From the NCBI RefSeq assembly GCF_932294415.1, contig NC_065541.1, positions 57,266,290-57,330,289 of the forward strand: a stretch of DNA of 64,000 nucleotides, given 5' to 3'. The notes under the pieces are model-generated. The model had not been told where the DNA came from and did not search any database. It saw nothing but the letters and a program-made list of their open reading frames with translations. Made by a program: the position numbers and the translations under genes. Positions 1 to 10,563 of this stretch are shown here, piece after piece; within the stretch, counting starts at the first letter, position 1, and the number at the start of each line of letters is the position of its first letter. The DNA comes from Quercus robur. Its lineage: Eukaryota > Streptophyta > Magnoliopsida > Fagales > Fagaceae.

Positions 1-660
1 TTGGGGGAAATTAACCACGCAACGATTCTCAATAAGTGTTAAACAGAACCCAAGTCCTGCATGGCTCCTCGGACCACAGACTTGGGGGAAATTAACCACG
101 CAACGATTCTCAGTAAGTGTTAAACAGAACCCAAGTCCTGCATGGCTCTTCGGACCACAGACTTGGGGGAAATTAACCACGCAACGATTCTCAGTAAGTG
201 TTAAACAGAACCCAAGTCCTGCATGGCTTCTCGGACCACAGACTTGGGGGAAATTAACCACGCAACGATTCTCAATAAGTGTTAAACAGAACCCAAGTCC
301 TGCATGGCTCCTCGGACCACAGACTTGGGGGAAATTAACCACGCAACGATTCTCAGTAAGTGTTAAACAGAACCCAAGTCCTGCATGGCTCCTCGGACCA
401 CAGACTTGGGGGAAATTAACCACGCAACGATTCTCAGTAAGTGTTAAACAGAACCCAAGTCCTGCATGGCTCCTCGGACCACAGACTTGGGGGAAATTAA
501 CCACGCAACGATTCTGAATAAGTGTTAAACAGAACCCAAATCATGCATGGCTATTCGGACCACAGAATTGGGGGAAATTAACCATTGTGCAATTCTCAAT
601 AAGCGTTAAAGGGAGCCCAAGTCCTGCACGGATTCTTAGCCACGGACTTGGGAGAAGTCA
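1..660. repeat. 81-bp tandem array (about 8 copies) in the 3' region of a Tat-like LTR element
   Basis: Units start at 1, 82, 163, 244, 325, 406, 487 and 568, each opening with TTGGGGGAAATTAACC; a decayed ninth start lies near 649. The first seven copies differ by only a few substitutions and the eighth is clearly diverged, so homogenisation fades toward the right edge. The array runs off the left end of the window. Tandem arrays in the 3' untranslated region are known for Tat/Ogre-type plant LTR retrotransposons, where they can seed satellite DNA. It is not a CRISPR array because there are no spacers. Confidence 0.95.
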
Positions 661-916
661 GCATTGTAATCGTTTTTGCCCAATTATAAAGTATCGCCAT
701 CCTAACGTATTCATTCATTATTGCTTGACTTTCAACAGTAAAATGGCAAAACCAATATCCATTCATGATGAAAACAAAATAGAATAAAGTAACGATATAT
801 GAAATGAAATAACTTTTGTCATATAATGTTCAAAGTAACTCAGTTCAGAAACATTAGCAAGGGTCAAACAAAACGAGGCACAAAAAGCAAAACAAACGAA
901 TTCCTATACTACGTCC

Positions 917-2764
917 CTAAGGGCCCTGAGTCGGGGCAGGCTGATCATCCGCTGCTGGGTTCTCCGGGGCGATTTCCTGTGCCTGGGCAAGGATCTCGCA
1001 GATGCGAAGACTGTTCTCGGGTGACTGGCCCTGTGTAGCTTGCTCCGTGCCCCCAGTCTCGGGAACAGAGGAATCTGCTGGAAGAGGCTCAGTGGAGGCG
1101 ACCTCGCCAGGAATCTCACGTATTTCCGCAGGGAAAAAGATGTTCTCAGCTTTCCTGAGATCAGAATCTGCGGGGACGGCTGCCCGATCCATGGCCACGC
1201 CCCAGGTCGAAGTGACGTATTCCCTGCAGACGGTGGCGACTTCCTCGGCCAGTCTCTCCTCAGTATTGTGGACTCCACGTTCATATGAAGCCGCCACAGC
1301 TTTCTCGGCAACCTCCCTGGACAAGCGAGCTTCCTCCTTGGTCCTTGCAAGCTCAGCCTTAAGCTCCGAAACCGCCTGTTGCTCCGCTGCCAGTCTTTCC
1401 TCAGAGTGACGGAGCTGATTGCGCAGCTCGTCAGCTTGCTTTTCAGCATTTTTCAGGCCAGCCTCTGCACTCGCATTGGCTTTCTTCACCTCCTTTAGCT
1501 CATTACCCTGACGATCAAAATCTCGTTTGAGATCGCCAGCGGCCCTCTCAGCTGCAGAATGGGACTGAGCCTCTTTATGCATATCCTCACGGGTCTTCTT
1601 GGCCCACTCCTCAGCAACATAAATTTGTTGAGTGACCTGCGCTCCGACGGAAATGAAGACGATATCAAAACAAGACAATAAGAGGGTACTCAGTACAAAA
1701 ACAAGATAGAAGATTCCACTTACCATGGCCATGTCCCTCTTCAGTGACATGAAAAGTTCTGGGTGACGAGTCTTCCTGAGACCCTCCATGTCACGGGGCA
1801 AGAGAAGAGGCTGCTGCAGCGCCTCGGCCAAGAACGAAGCCTGCTCTCGCTGGGATTCCCATAGGGTCGCATCCCAGAGGATTGGAGCGCCGTCTAACTC
1901 GATCCGAGGAGACCACGTTCGTGGTCCCCTCAGAATGGCCGCCTCTTCTCGGCTCTCAGTGGACCTGGTCCTTTTCTCTCGGGGCTCTTTCGTTTCCTTG
2001 CCCTTCTTTTTAGGCCCGACCTTCTCACGGGCAACCTCTCCCTCCTCCGTCTCTTTTACAGGCCTTTTTCGCCTTAAGTTAGGCATAAGCTGCAGCGCCG
2101 CATCCGATGAGGGAGGGGGAGGAGGAGCGGGAGCTTTGGGGACGGTCTATCCCTTCGAGACTTCCTTGGAGGTCTGCCCCTTGGACCTGTTAGATAGAAG
2201 ACCCCTGAGGCCAGTCCTCGGCTGGAGATCCATTCCTTCTTCTTCTCCTGTGTCTTCGCTGATATCAGGTTGTGCGATGACCAAACCAGTACCAGGAGCC
2301 GCTGAGGCGTGGTCTAACTCAGCGTCAGAGTCGGAGAGCTCTACTACTCTAACCGAAGCCTCCCCTTCCTCAGTAAATTGAAACTGGTCTATCTGATCCT
2401 CTAAGGATGAATGTGAAGAGCCAGCCTCCTCCTCTAGGATAACTACTGGGGGAAAGGCACGTTGGGGAGGTAACTGAACAGGAGGCAAGTCTGTGGCAGC
2501 GAGAAACCCTGGTATGGAAACGTCAATGCGTGCCAACCTCGGACTGCCAGCCCTTATAGCTTGTCCGGCTTCCACCTGGGCTCGAGTGAGTGGAGTGAAG
2601 TCCAAAATCAAGGGAGTCGACCGTAGTTGTCCGTCCTCGCTAACGAAGATCTCGGACCTCAAGAGGTAATTTAGGGCCGGGATATTAACCAAGCTCAGCC
2701 GAGGGGATGTTCGCTCCTTGTCTGCGAAGGCCGTTAAAAGGTTTATGTTAGTCCGAGAAGACAT
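917..2764 (-). pseudogene. Antisense ORF of the Tat-like element, coiled-coil protein broken by one TAG codon
   Basis: Two open stretches (2764-2147 and 2086-917) are in the same frame and are separated by a TAG at 2147-2149 followed by sense codons (TVPKAPAPP...), so this is one roughly 615-codon reading frame with a single nonsense change. The N-terminal part (MSSRTNINLL...) is acidic and Ser-rich. The middle is strongly basic (KKKGKETKE). The C-terminal third is a long Ala/Glu/Lys/Arg coiled coil. An apparent hydrophobic helix in the middle (FYLVFVLSTLLL) is probably an unspliced intron: GTAAG at 1723 to GCAG at 1637 is 87 nt, in frame and without stops. The exon boundary toward the next upstream ORF (2847-3428) was not resolved. 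Function unknown; it belongs to the transposon, not the host. Confidence 0.7.
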
Positions 2765-2846
2765 GCAACCAAGCCAACAAGTTTAAAATAAAAGAAAAAG
2801 GAGGGGGAGGAGCTTGAAACTAAAGTCCTCCCCACGGAATCTAGTT

Positions 2847-3428
2847 CTACGACACCCCACCTAGCGTTCCCGCCCTAGTCGGACAGTGAGGGCCGTCATG
2901 CCATGGTCCGGAGACGATCAAATGGTCGTCCTTCAAGCCTTTGCTGGACTTCGGAAGGCAGGATATCAACCTCACTTCGTCAGTCCTGGACTTTAGATAG
3001 TATGAGTCGCCGAGCCTATGGCATTCATAAAGATGAACCACGTCGTGCCATGAGAGGCCGAGGTTCATCTGATCGTTCAGGGTTTCGACACACCCCAGGA
3101 TCCGGAATAGATTAGCGGTGCATTGATGGGGGGCCAATCTATGACCACGTAGGTAATCCCTAGTTATTCTCCCCATTGGAATAGTCATTCCTCTTTCCAC
3201 AAAGGCTATCATTGGAATTGCGACTTCCCCTGTTCTCCGCTTGAACAAAATGTCCTCCAGATGACAGTACTCTAAACCTACCTCCGGTGGGATACGATAC
3301 TTCGCCCTGAAGCCCGCCATACCGGCCGGAGAATCTACCATTTTCTGAAGCCTACCCATCCCCTCTAATCCTAAAAACAACTTGAAGGCAGTATGATTAA
3401 TGAAAAATAACGGAGAAGAAGCGCGCAC
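2847..3428 (-). CDS. Antisense ORF of the Tat-like element with a putative gypsy-type transposon domain
   Basis: The 193-residue ORF contains a block around residues 70-130 (IPMIAFVERGMTIPMGR, then RDYLRGHRLAPHQCTANLFR) that matches the plant 'putative gypsy type transposon' family (PF04195) as I know it: a beta-strand segment, a conserved FPL/IPM-like turn and a helix with LxPxQ. It probably forms the 5' coding exon of the same antisense gene as the ORF at 917-2764. The C-terminal residues after about 180 may be intron read-through, because GT dinucleotides occur there, but no clear acceptor was chosen. It is antisense to the 3' LTR. Whether such antisense genes make protein is not shown by the sequence. 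Confidence 0.6.
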   Translation of the reverse strand: MRASSPLFFINHTAFKLFLGLEGMGRLQKMVDSPAGMAGFRAKYRIPPEVGLEYCHLEDILFKRRTGEVAIPMIAFVERGMTIPMGRITRDYLRGHRLAPHQCTANLFRILGCVETLNDQMNLGLSWHDVVHLYECHRLGDSYYLKSRTDEVRLISCLPKSSKGLKDDHLIVSGPWHDGPHCPTRAGTLGGVS

Positions 3429-3852
3429 TTACGGGTAAGAAGCTCGAAGGAGTCTTCAAGAGAATGGCAGCGGAAGTGAGAGCGGACTAAAGGAGAAAGC
3501 TCTAAGACGTTCTGAATATTGGAATGCTCGTCAAAAGTGAGGGACAAACGTCCTCAAAACCTATTATACTCGGAAGGAGTTGAACAGACGCACTTACGTC
3601 TAAGGCGAGTGAAACGCTGTCCACCGTAGATCCGGCCTTCAACCGTTGGATCGGACGAGTGTAGAACCTCGAAAGCTGCGGTTACTTTCCCCTGGGTCAT
3701 TAAATGCCCTCAACATTAATGAGGCACGTGAAGGCATGCTCCCCCCCCCTACACGTGTGAAGCAGCGATTCACCACGAACTGTCTAGTGAGTATCAAAAT
3801 CCCACCTTTTCTCCTCGAACCCAGAAAAAAGGCAGGAATTTTGAGGGGCTAT

Positions 3853-4579
3853 TGTGGGGGTAAAATCCGTCAGTCGACATTGGGCCATAGTACATGTACT
3901 AAGCCCAACCACGACAAGAAGAAAAGGCATGGGCATAGGATATCCCGGCCCAACCATGTTGGGTCGGGCCTGCTTAGGGGCGTCCGAGGAGGAGTACCTC
4001 CTCGGACTCGCCAAGTGTGTGTCCAATTCACACCTTATACATGGCGAAAAGTCATCCAATACGAAGGAACAGTGCATGACGTTCAGGGAGGGGGGCAACC
4101 ACGATTGCCGCATTAAATGCCAAGGAGCTACTTTTCCAGCCGCATTAATGTGGAAAGGACAGGCGCACAGAATCATCTTGGCCAGTGCAACTCACAGAAA
4201 AGAGGGATGATGTCCTATGGGACAGGCACTCAAGTAGAGGCCCAGATGATTAACAAGTGTAGGGTCGTGATCTTCGAAAGGATGCTATATAAGAGAAAGA
4301 GATCCCCATGGCCAAGGGATCGCAGAGAGGAAGAAGAAAAAGATATAAAAAAGAGAAAGGAGTTAGAGAAAAAAGCAGAAGATACAGCTTCACGGACTGT
4401 TATTCCAAAAGCTTGGAGGATTATCTCTACGTCCAACTGGTTGCATGGCTTGTTCATAATTACGTTCCCGCTGTCAAAGACCTAGTTCTGTAACCTACTC
4501 TCTACAAATTCATTGTTGAGAGACTTTTGGGCCAGAACCTCCCACCTGTTGGGCCTGAGCCCCAAAAACTGCCCTTACA
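3853..4579 (+). mobile_element. 3' LTR of the Tat-like element (727 bp)
   Basis: It starts TGTGGGGG and ends CCTTACA, giving TG...CA termini. A TATA motif TATATAA lies at 4286-4292, followed by a purine-rich leader. The body matches the solo LTR at 9063-9804 in order and wording (CCGCATTAAT block, TCAAGTAGAGGCC block, ATTCATTGT block), so both belong to one family. The 5 bases following it are AGTAT; the partner TSD would lie left of the window. Short ORFs in this LTR are chance frames. Confidence 0.85.
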
Positions 4580-5635
4580 AGTATCTATTCATAACTACCA
4601 TAATTATACTAATAGTCTTGTAGCTTGATTGATCAACACATTCTAATGTTTTAATGGAGACATTCAGAGTTTAAACCTTCCAACTCCCAACTATCAAATT
4701 ATAAATTAAAAAAACCATAATTATCAACTTGTGTATTTAGAAAAAATAAAATAAAATAAAGATAGAATATCATATATTTTGTTGGTAGGAAAGTAATTTG
4801 TTAAAATGTCTCATGTATTGCACAAGTTATCTATTAGTATGATAAAATTGAAAACATTTAAATTTTGCTTGATCTTATAGTATTTTGCCACGTAAGTTTT
4901 TTAGACTTCACAATTTTACATGTTATTATTCTAATTTATTAATTGAGCTTAGATTCTATATTATATTTAAACCCTCTAACTCTATTAATCTTTCAAAATA
5001 GTCCCACTATTTGAATTTTGCCACAATTAAAAAAAAATGACTATTAACAAATACCAGAATCATTAAATTTTAAATTTAGACAAAAAAGACTACTCAAAAC
5101 TATCATAATTATCAGATTTCATATTTAGAAAAAAATATATATATATATATTTTACAAAACTTTTTCAGGCATTGCATAGATTACTAGGTAATTATAATAA
5201 AGGCCCGGTTAACGGATGTCTTACCATTTTAGAAAAGTTTAAATATTACTTTTATGAGAAATATAAAAAACTGTCAAAATAACCAATTGCATCTTTTTTT
5301 TTTTTCATAAAAAGTTTTCTAAAAATATTTGCTAAACCAATAGTGTACCTTAGAACATTTGTTAACTTTTGCCTTAGAATAAATCAGTTATATTGTCATT
5401 TATGCATGTTTGGTGACTTATTGTACTGCAGAAAATTTTATTTTATTTATTTGTATGTTTGCTTTGTTGTTCCAACCTTAAGCGAAGATGAGATTCAAAT
5501 AAAATAAACTTGTAATAATGAAAAACAAAAGAACATATTTGTTGCTTCAATATTCTAATTGGTTTTTATACACATACAACAAATCTCGTATTGTAAGAAG
5601 AATGAAAAAAATGGGAGTAAGACAAACAAAGTATT
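4580..5635. other. AT-rich intergenic stretch without recognisable genes
   Basis: Only AT-rich sequence with short homopolymers and a (TA)n run near 5136-5150 is visible. A phrase like 'ACCATAATTATCA...TATTTAGAAAAAA' recurs near 4710 and 5100, suggesting an old duplication. No coding signal. Confidence 0.5.
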
Positions 5636-5892
5636 CACTACATTAAAAAAATAAATAAATAAAAAAATTAAAAAAATTAAAAAATAAAAAAAACCTGGGT
5701 TTAGGCGGCGTTTGTAAAACATCACAAAAAACCAAAGAGTTCTTGTAAACACAAATGGTCTCTCGCAGCATTTTTTATTGTGACGGTCAAACACGTCGCT
5801 ATAGCACCTATGCAAAAGGTCTATTGTGACGTTTCTAAAAACGTCGCCATATATATAACTCTTTACCGCCATTCCAAAAACCTTTAGTGACA
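5636..5892. mobile_element. Possible CACTA-type transposon end fragment
   Basis: It opens with CACTACATT followed by an A-rich run. It then carries several copies of a sub-terminal motif built on GACGTTT...AAACGTCGC (around 5706, 5780, 5829 and 5846). CACTA elements have CACTA termini and clustered short sub-terminal repeats in both orientations. No matching far end or 3-bp TSD was found, so it is a fragment at best. The minus-strand ORF covering it (5555-5893) is low-complexity and not credible. Confidence 0.35.
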
Positions 5893-5966
5893 TTTATGAT
5901 TTGCTATTAACTCATTTTTGTTATTAATTTTTTTAGGCAATTGTAGATATGATAGAATTTAAATTT

Positions 5967-6146
5967 GAGTAATGTTAAAGATACAAACTTTTTTACAAAA
6001 AATTTTACAAACTGTTGATGTGATAATGGTTATTGGTAAATGAAAAAGTAATATTAATGGTGGGCTAGATGAAAACTAATAAGAAGTAGGCCACATCATC
6101 AGTTTGTTAAAATGTTGTAAAATAGTTTATAGTTATAACATTACTC
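5967..6146. mobile_element. 180-bp Mutator-type MITE with 9-bp TSD
   Basis: The ends are inverted: GAGTAATGTTA at the left and TAACATTACTC at the right. Further inward matches include TTACAAACTGTTGATGTG against CACATCATCAGTTTGT. The flanks carry the identical 9-mer TTTAAATTT at 5958-5966 and 6147-6155. A 9-bp TSD fits Mutator-like transposition. Confidence 0.8.
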
Positions 6147-6660
6147 TTTAAATTTATGATATTAATTAAACTATTAGAAAATGATGAGTATTTATCAAAA
6201 CACATAAATTATTCATTGATGTAATGGCAGCAAGCCAACGACTTGTTTCACCTGGATTGGAAATTTACCGAGCAGGAACCAAAAAAAAAAAAAAAAAAAA
6301 ACACCGGAAATATCAATTTTGGACATATTATATATGTTGTATTGGGTTCAAAATTTCAAATTCATACCATTACACAAATGGCAATAAGATGAATTAGTGA
6401 TTATTCTTGCCAATTAAAAACAACTACTTGCACTTCAGCAAAAAATAAATAAAAACAACCACTTGCACATGAAATGATGATACTTTTTCAAATGCTAGAC
6501 ACCCCACTCGTTCGTATTGTTTCTTTATTGCCAATTTAATTTAAAAGTCAAAGCAACTTTCTCTTAAATAATTTCTTACTGCAACACTTTCACTTATGTA
6601 AGAATGCAAAGTTTTATTTATCATTATTTGTACATGGCAGGTTTCTTTAATCTCTATATA
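6147..6660. other. AT-rich intergenic stretch with a poly(A) run
   Basis: Contains an A-tract at about 6280-6300 and no coding signal. Confidence 0.4.
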
Positions 6661-6664
6661 TATT

Positions 6665-6946
6665 GGATGCCAAAGTGGTTGTTGACCTTAAGGAAAACCC
6701 CTAACAACTCCTATACATTCTTTCTTAATGACTGCAGGTACTTACTCAGGCAGTTTCAGCGGACCATGGTCAGGCATGTGTTTAGGGAGGCCAACAAAGG
6801 CGAAAGAAGCTTGTTCCTTAACTTTTGAATTTGTTGTTCTGGATGTTCCCCCTTCCTCTGATCTTAATGTAATTGTGAACTCCGATGCTAATGGCTTGTA
6901 CTCTTTAAGGCTTATAGCCACTACTTCGCCTTTTATGGCTAGTTAA
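6665..6946 (+). pseudogene. RNase H-like fragment from a non-LTR retroelement, frameshifted
   Basis: Three short frames read in order give DAKVVVDL, then NDCRYLLRQFQ...VFREANKG, then FEFVVLDVPPSSDL...LYSLRLIATTSPFMAS and a stop at 6946. This wording is the C-terminal half of the plant RNase H-like domain (RVT_3, PF13456) found at the end of L1-type LINE polyproteins and in domesticated copies. At least two frameshifts and one stop break it. It has no introns and no upstream catalytic half, so it is a dead fragment. Confidence 0.7.
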
Positions 6947-6949
6947 TAT

Positions 6950-7630
6950 AATGCATTTCCTCTGTTAACCAAATACATACATATATATAATCTAAGTTTT
7001 AAAATTTTTTGTTTAAGTTAGTTTATTCAGTGTAAAAATTGGAATTTAATTAGCGTTTAATTTTGTGCCATGTATCTCATTTAATATTATTTTTAAAATT
7101 TTTATGACAAGTGAGTTAATCCAATGTAGAAAATGAGGAGTTCAATATAAATAAATCATAAAAAACTTAGTCATATACATATATACATACTATGACTATA
7201 TATGGTCTATTACTAACTAGGTAATACAAATAAATAAATTAAGAAATATATATATATATATATAAATAAAACCAATGATTAGAGAAAATTTAATTAGATT
7301 CAAAATTTAATTTTTGCTTTTGTTAGCTTTCCATACAAATTAAATTGTTTAGATTTTTGCTGTTATTTTTTCTCTGAACTAATGAGATTATTTTATATTA
7401 TTTCTATTTAGATATTTTGTATGCTTGGATCTTGAACGTAACAAATTGTAATTGAGTTGAACGATTTCATGCACCTATTCTTGTTCAATTTAGAAGATAC
7501 TATTGGACCAATTTATTATTTTATTTTATGATGTATTTAGTAGAATTTCACAGACAGTAATTGTGAATTGATATTGTATATGTAGTATTTAATAGTGATT
7601 TTCAAAATTATATAAATAATAGCAATGTAA
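6950..7630. other. AT-rich intergenic stretch
   Basis: Only AT-rich sequence with a (TA)n run at about 7248-7263 is visible. No gene or clear repeat. Confidence 0.4.
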
Positions 7631-7631
7631 C

Positions 7632-8740
7632 TTCAGTCAGGAGCTGGCATAAAAGTCCTGTTTTACGCCACCAATGAATGAAAGCCACGTCATAATTTTA
7701 ATGGAAAATCAATACACTCTAGCACACACAATCATAACTCAACCACAAAATTCTCTCAGACCTGAAGAACTAAACGCCTAAACCCCAAATCCATCTCCTC
7801 TTCTCCTCCCCTCACTAGAGCTCTACCCCGCCACATACCCCGCCGCACACTCCGTTTCTGGAGCTAGCGCTGCCGCACCCAACCTCAAGGTTTGTTTTGG
7901 ATATCAATCTTTGGGTTTTGTTTTGAATCACTAGTTCTGGGTTTGGTTTTGGCTTGAATCACTAGTTTTAGGTTTTGGTTTGAATCATTGATTCTGGGTT
8001 TTGGTTTGAATCACTAGGGGTTTTGGTTTGAATCACTGATTCTGGGTTTATTGGTGGCGGATGGTTACAAAGTTCTGGGTTTGTGTAATGATGTCGATGC
8101 GATGTTGATGTCGTTGTTTTGTTCATGGTCCGTAGTTAGTGGTCTGTGGACGGTGGTTCTGGATTCGTGGATTTTACTGATGGTCAGTCGTCGGTGATCA
8201 TTTGTCATTGGGTTTCATTCAAGTGTTTTTTTTTTTTTTTTTTTTTTCACTGAGCAAAGTCGTGTTCTTCATTTTTTTTTTAATCTTCTTCTAATCCGAA
8301 TCAAAGAAAGCCAGAAGAGGAAGAGAGAGACTTAGGGAAAGGGATGAGAGAATAGAATATCTAACGGCGTTACAAGCCAGGGGATGTTTGTGAAATTTAC
8401 CCATAAATCAATTACAGATAAGAGTCAAATGCATCACCACCGTTGCTTTCGATTACCTTTTCTCACCGTTTCTGGTGCGGCGGCGCTAGCTTCAGAAACA
8501 GAGTGTGCGGCGGCATATGTGGCGGGGTGGAGCTCCGGTGAGGTGAGGAGAGGAGGAGATGGATTTGGGGTTTAGGCGTTTAGTTCTTCAGGTTTGAGAG
8601 AATTTCGTGTTTGAGGATTGGAGGTTTAATTGAGTTATGCTTGTGTGTGCTAGAGTGTATTGATTTTCCATTAAAATTATGACGTGGCTTTTATTCATTG
8701 GTGGCGTAAAACAGGGCTTTTACGCCAGCTCTTGACTGAA
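7632..8740. mobile_element. 1.1-kb DNA element with long inverted termini (about 250 bp)
   Basis: The left arm (7632-7880) and the right arm (8474-8740) are reverse complements over most of their length, starting TTCAGTCAGGAGCTGG at the left and ending GAGCTCTTGACTGAA-like at the right. The right arm carries about 20 extra bases. Shared inner landmarks include TTTTACGCCACCAATGAAT, CACGTCATAATTTTAATGG and the GC-rich CCGCCGCACAC block. Long TIRs suggest a non-autonomous Mutator-like or foldback element, but I could not find a clean direct TSD. The interior (7881-8473) has no transposase. The transcribed arms could form a long hairpin. Confidence 0.75.
7905..8055. repeat. Minisatellite inside the long-TIR element
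   Basis: About six imperfect copies of a 25-30-bp unit of the form TTTGAATCACTAGTTCTGGG with GGTTTTGGT spacers. Units vary in length, as expected of slippage. Confidence 0.7.
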
Positions 8741-9062
8741 TTTAAGCTCTTATGAAAATTGCAAGAAAAAACTATTTTAGTACCTCTAAATGTTCTGGTT
8801 GAACTAATATCCTATATATTTTATGACCCAAGCTAACATTAATAGCACCACTACAATTCATCATTTCCGTGCGTAAGCAGTTACATATTAGTTATTATAA
8901 ATCTACAGTTATGAAAATCAAATCATAGATCTATTTAAAAGAGAAGAAAACTATTTATAAGATATAGGATTATTAATGGTTAGCAAAAAAGATATAGGAT
9001 TATTAATAAATGTGATAAATGATAATAGTATAATATTGTAATTATTATAATAATAAATGAAT
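8741..9062. other. AT-rich intergenic stretch
   Basis: No gene or repeat boundary seen except a small duplicated phrase AAGATATAGGATTATTAAT near 8957 and 8989. Confidence 0.4.
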
Positions 9063-9804
9063 TGTGGGGGCTATGGCCCAAAGTAATGAGTTGGGCCTTG
9101 GGCCCGTCCGAGGACTTCAGCCTGTCCGAGGAGGCAACGTGGTTTAGGCGATCCACGTTAAGCCTTATCACGGGAAACAAAGAAAAAAGGTCCGAGGAGG
9201 AATTCCTCCTCAGACACTGAAAATCCGAAGTAGAGGTATGTCCAAGCCACTGAAGCGCATCCCCCAAATATATGAAAAGGAAGAAAACACAAAATATCTA
9301 AGCAAAAGCTGCCACCACCACATTAAATGCACTACAACTACTTTCCTGACCGCATTAATATGGAGAAGACCCCTAAACAGTGTTACCTTGGCTACCACAA
9401 CTCACAAAGGACTGAAAGATGTGTCTGATGGAATAGGTGCTCAAGTGGAGGCTTGGATGATCAACAAGTGTAAAGCCCAGATGATAAGGAAGAGCCTATA
9501 TAATGTATAGAAGCCCCCATAAGGAATGGACGGAAAAAAGAGGGTAGAATACTGTAGCATGCAAAGGAACCCTAATGTACTGGTCTGTATTCATAAATTA
9601 AATTTTTAGTCTCCTCGGACTGTAAGATATTTCAACACAATGGCTTTTGTTCTTGTCTGTGTGTTCCTTAATCCCATGCAAGCCTCTGTTTAACTTACCT
9701 AAACCTAGTTTTTTAACCCATATTCTACAAAATTCATTGTGTTGGGCTTTTTTGGACCAAGACTTCACGAGATAGGGGTTCGGGCTCCAAACTGTGTCCC
9801 CACA
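9063..9804 (+). mobile_element. Solo LTR (742 bp) with perfect TSD
   Basis: It starts TGTGGGGGC and ends CCCCACA. The same 5-mer TGAAT stands directly before (9058-9062) and after (9805-9809). No internal region follows, so it is a solo LTR left by LTR-LTR recombination. It matches the LTR at 3853-4579 through several blocks and has TATATAA at 9497-9503. ORFs inside it (for example 9238-9510) are chance frames. Confidence 0.95.
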
Positions 9805-9874
9805 TGAATAATGGCCATTAACTGTATTCCTATTTTTGCAATATCCCATTAATACTTAAAACAAACATTAATGC

Positions 9875-10096
9875 AGATTTCAAACACTCAATGACATATA
9901 GAATAATTAGTCTTTCAAAAATTTTGTGGTATAATTACAAGTATTTTTTTCTTCTTCTTTTACAAACAAGGGGTATCTACTATCTAGATTTCAAACACTC
10001 AATGACATATAGAATAATTAATCTTTCAAACATTTTGTGGTATAATTACAAGTATTTTTTTCTTCTTCTTTTACAAACAAGGGGTATCTACTATCT
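9875..10096. repeat. Two-copy 111-bp tandem duplication
   Basis: Copies at about 9875-9985 and 9986-10096 differ at only a few bases (AGTCTTTCAAAAA against AATCTTTCAAACA). Because 111 is 37 codons, one frame stays open through both copies, giving a spurious 72-residue ORF. Confidence 0.9.
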
Positions 10097-10099
10097 AGA

Positions 10100-10563
10100 C
10101 ATTTTTTAGTATATGGTTATTCTTTCAGGTATATGCTATCATCTTGTTCCCTTCTCCCCCATACACACCAAGTTATTACGGAGTAAAATCCCTTGGGGGA
10201 ATAATAGCACTACTATTTAAATTTTACATTTCAACTTTAAGCAGTTTTCTGAAATTGATCATATTAATTTCATTTGGGAACAAGTGTTTTTACTATTTGT
10301 TTCACCTTTTCCCAACACAACAACAATAATAATGTCAAGGGTGGATCAAATTTGACCATACAAATCTTATAATTTTTTTTAGAAGATACAAATCTTATAA
10401 ACCATTGTGTCATTAATTACAAAAAAAAAAAAAAAACAAAAAAAAAACAAACAAACAAACATTTATTTACTATATTATTGAATTGGTTTCAATTATATTA
10501 TTGATAAAAATTTTAGTTTTTTTTAATAGTAGTAAAATTATATGTATGTGCGTGTGTGTATAT
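10100..10563. other. Intergenic stretch with poly(A) and CAAA runs
   Basis: A-rich microsatellite (AAAC)n at about 10420-10460. No gene seen. Confidence 0.4.

Larger units (their letters stand above)
1..4579 (+). mobile_element. 3' part of a Ty3/gypsy (Tat-like) LTR retrotransposon
   Basis: Order along the + strand: tandem array, a stretch with ORFs only on the minus strand, a short purine-rich run ending GAGGGGCTAT, then an LTR opening TGTGGGGG at 3853. The LTR promoter reads on +, so this is the 3' LTR and the ORFs are antisense to the element. An antisense extra ORF between pol and the 3' LTR plus tandem repeats is the known layout of Tat-lineage elements. Gag, pol and the 5' LTR lie outside the window. 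The lineage is inferred from architecture; no reverse transcriptase is visible here. Confidence 0.75.

Noticed and set aside
1..660. Direct repeats resembling a CRISPR array
   Set aside because: Units are contiguous 81-mers without unique spacers, in a plant genome and inside a retrotransposon.
904..1449. Other long ORFs over the antisense transposon gene (both strands, 904-1449, 1002-1409, 1788-2381)
   Set aside because: Shadows of the 917-2764 frame: Arg/Ser-rich composition and no domain.
3646..4493. Several 60-156 aa ORFs in and before the LTR
   Set aside because: They lie in LTR regulatory sequence, overlap each other in several frames and have no domain.
5555..5893. 112 aa minus-strand ORF
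   Set aside because: Phe/Ile-rich low complexity made by A-runs; part of a CACTA-like fragment.
9891..10109. 72 aa ORF with internal repeat
   Set aside because: Stays open only because the duplicated unit is 111 bp, a multiple of three.
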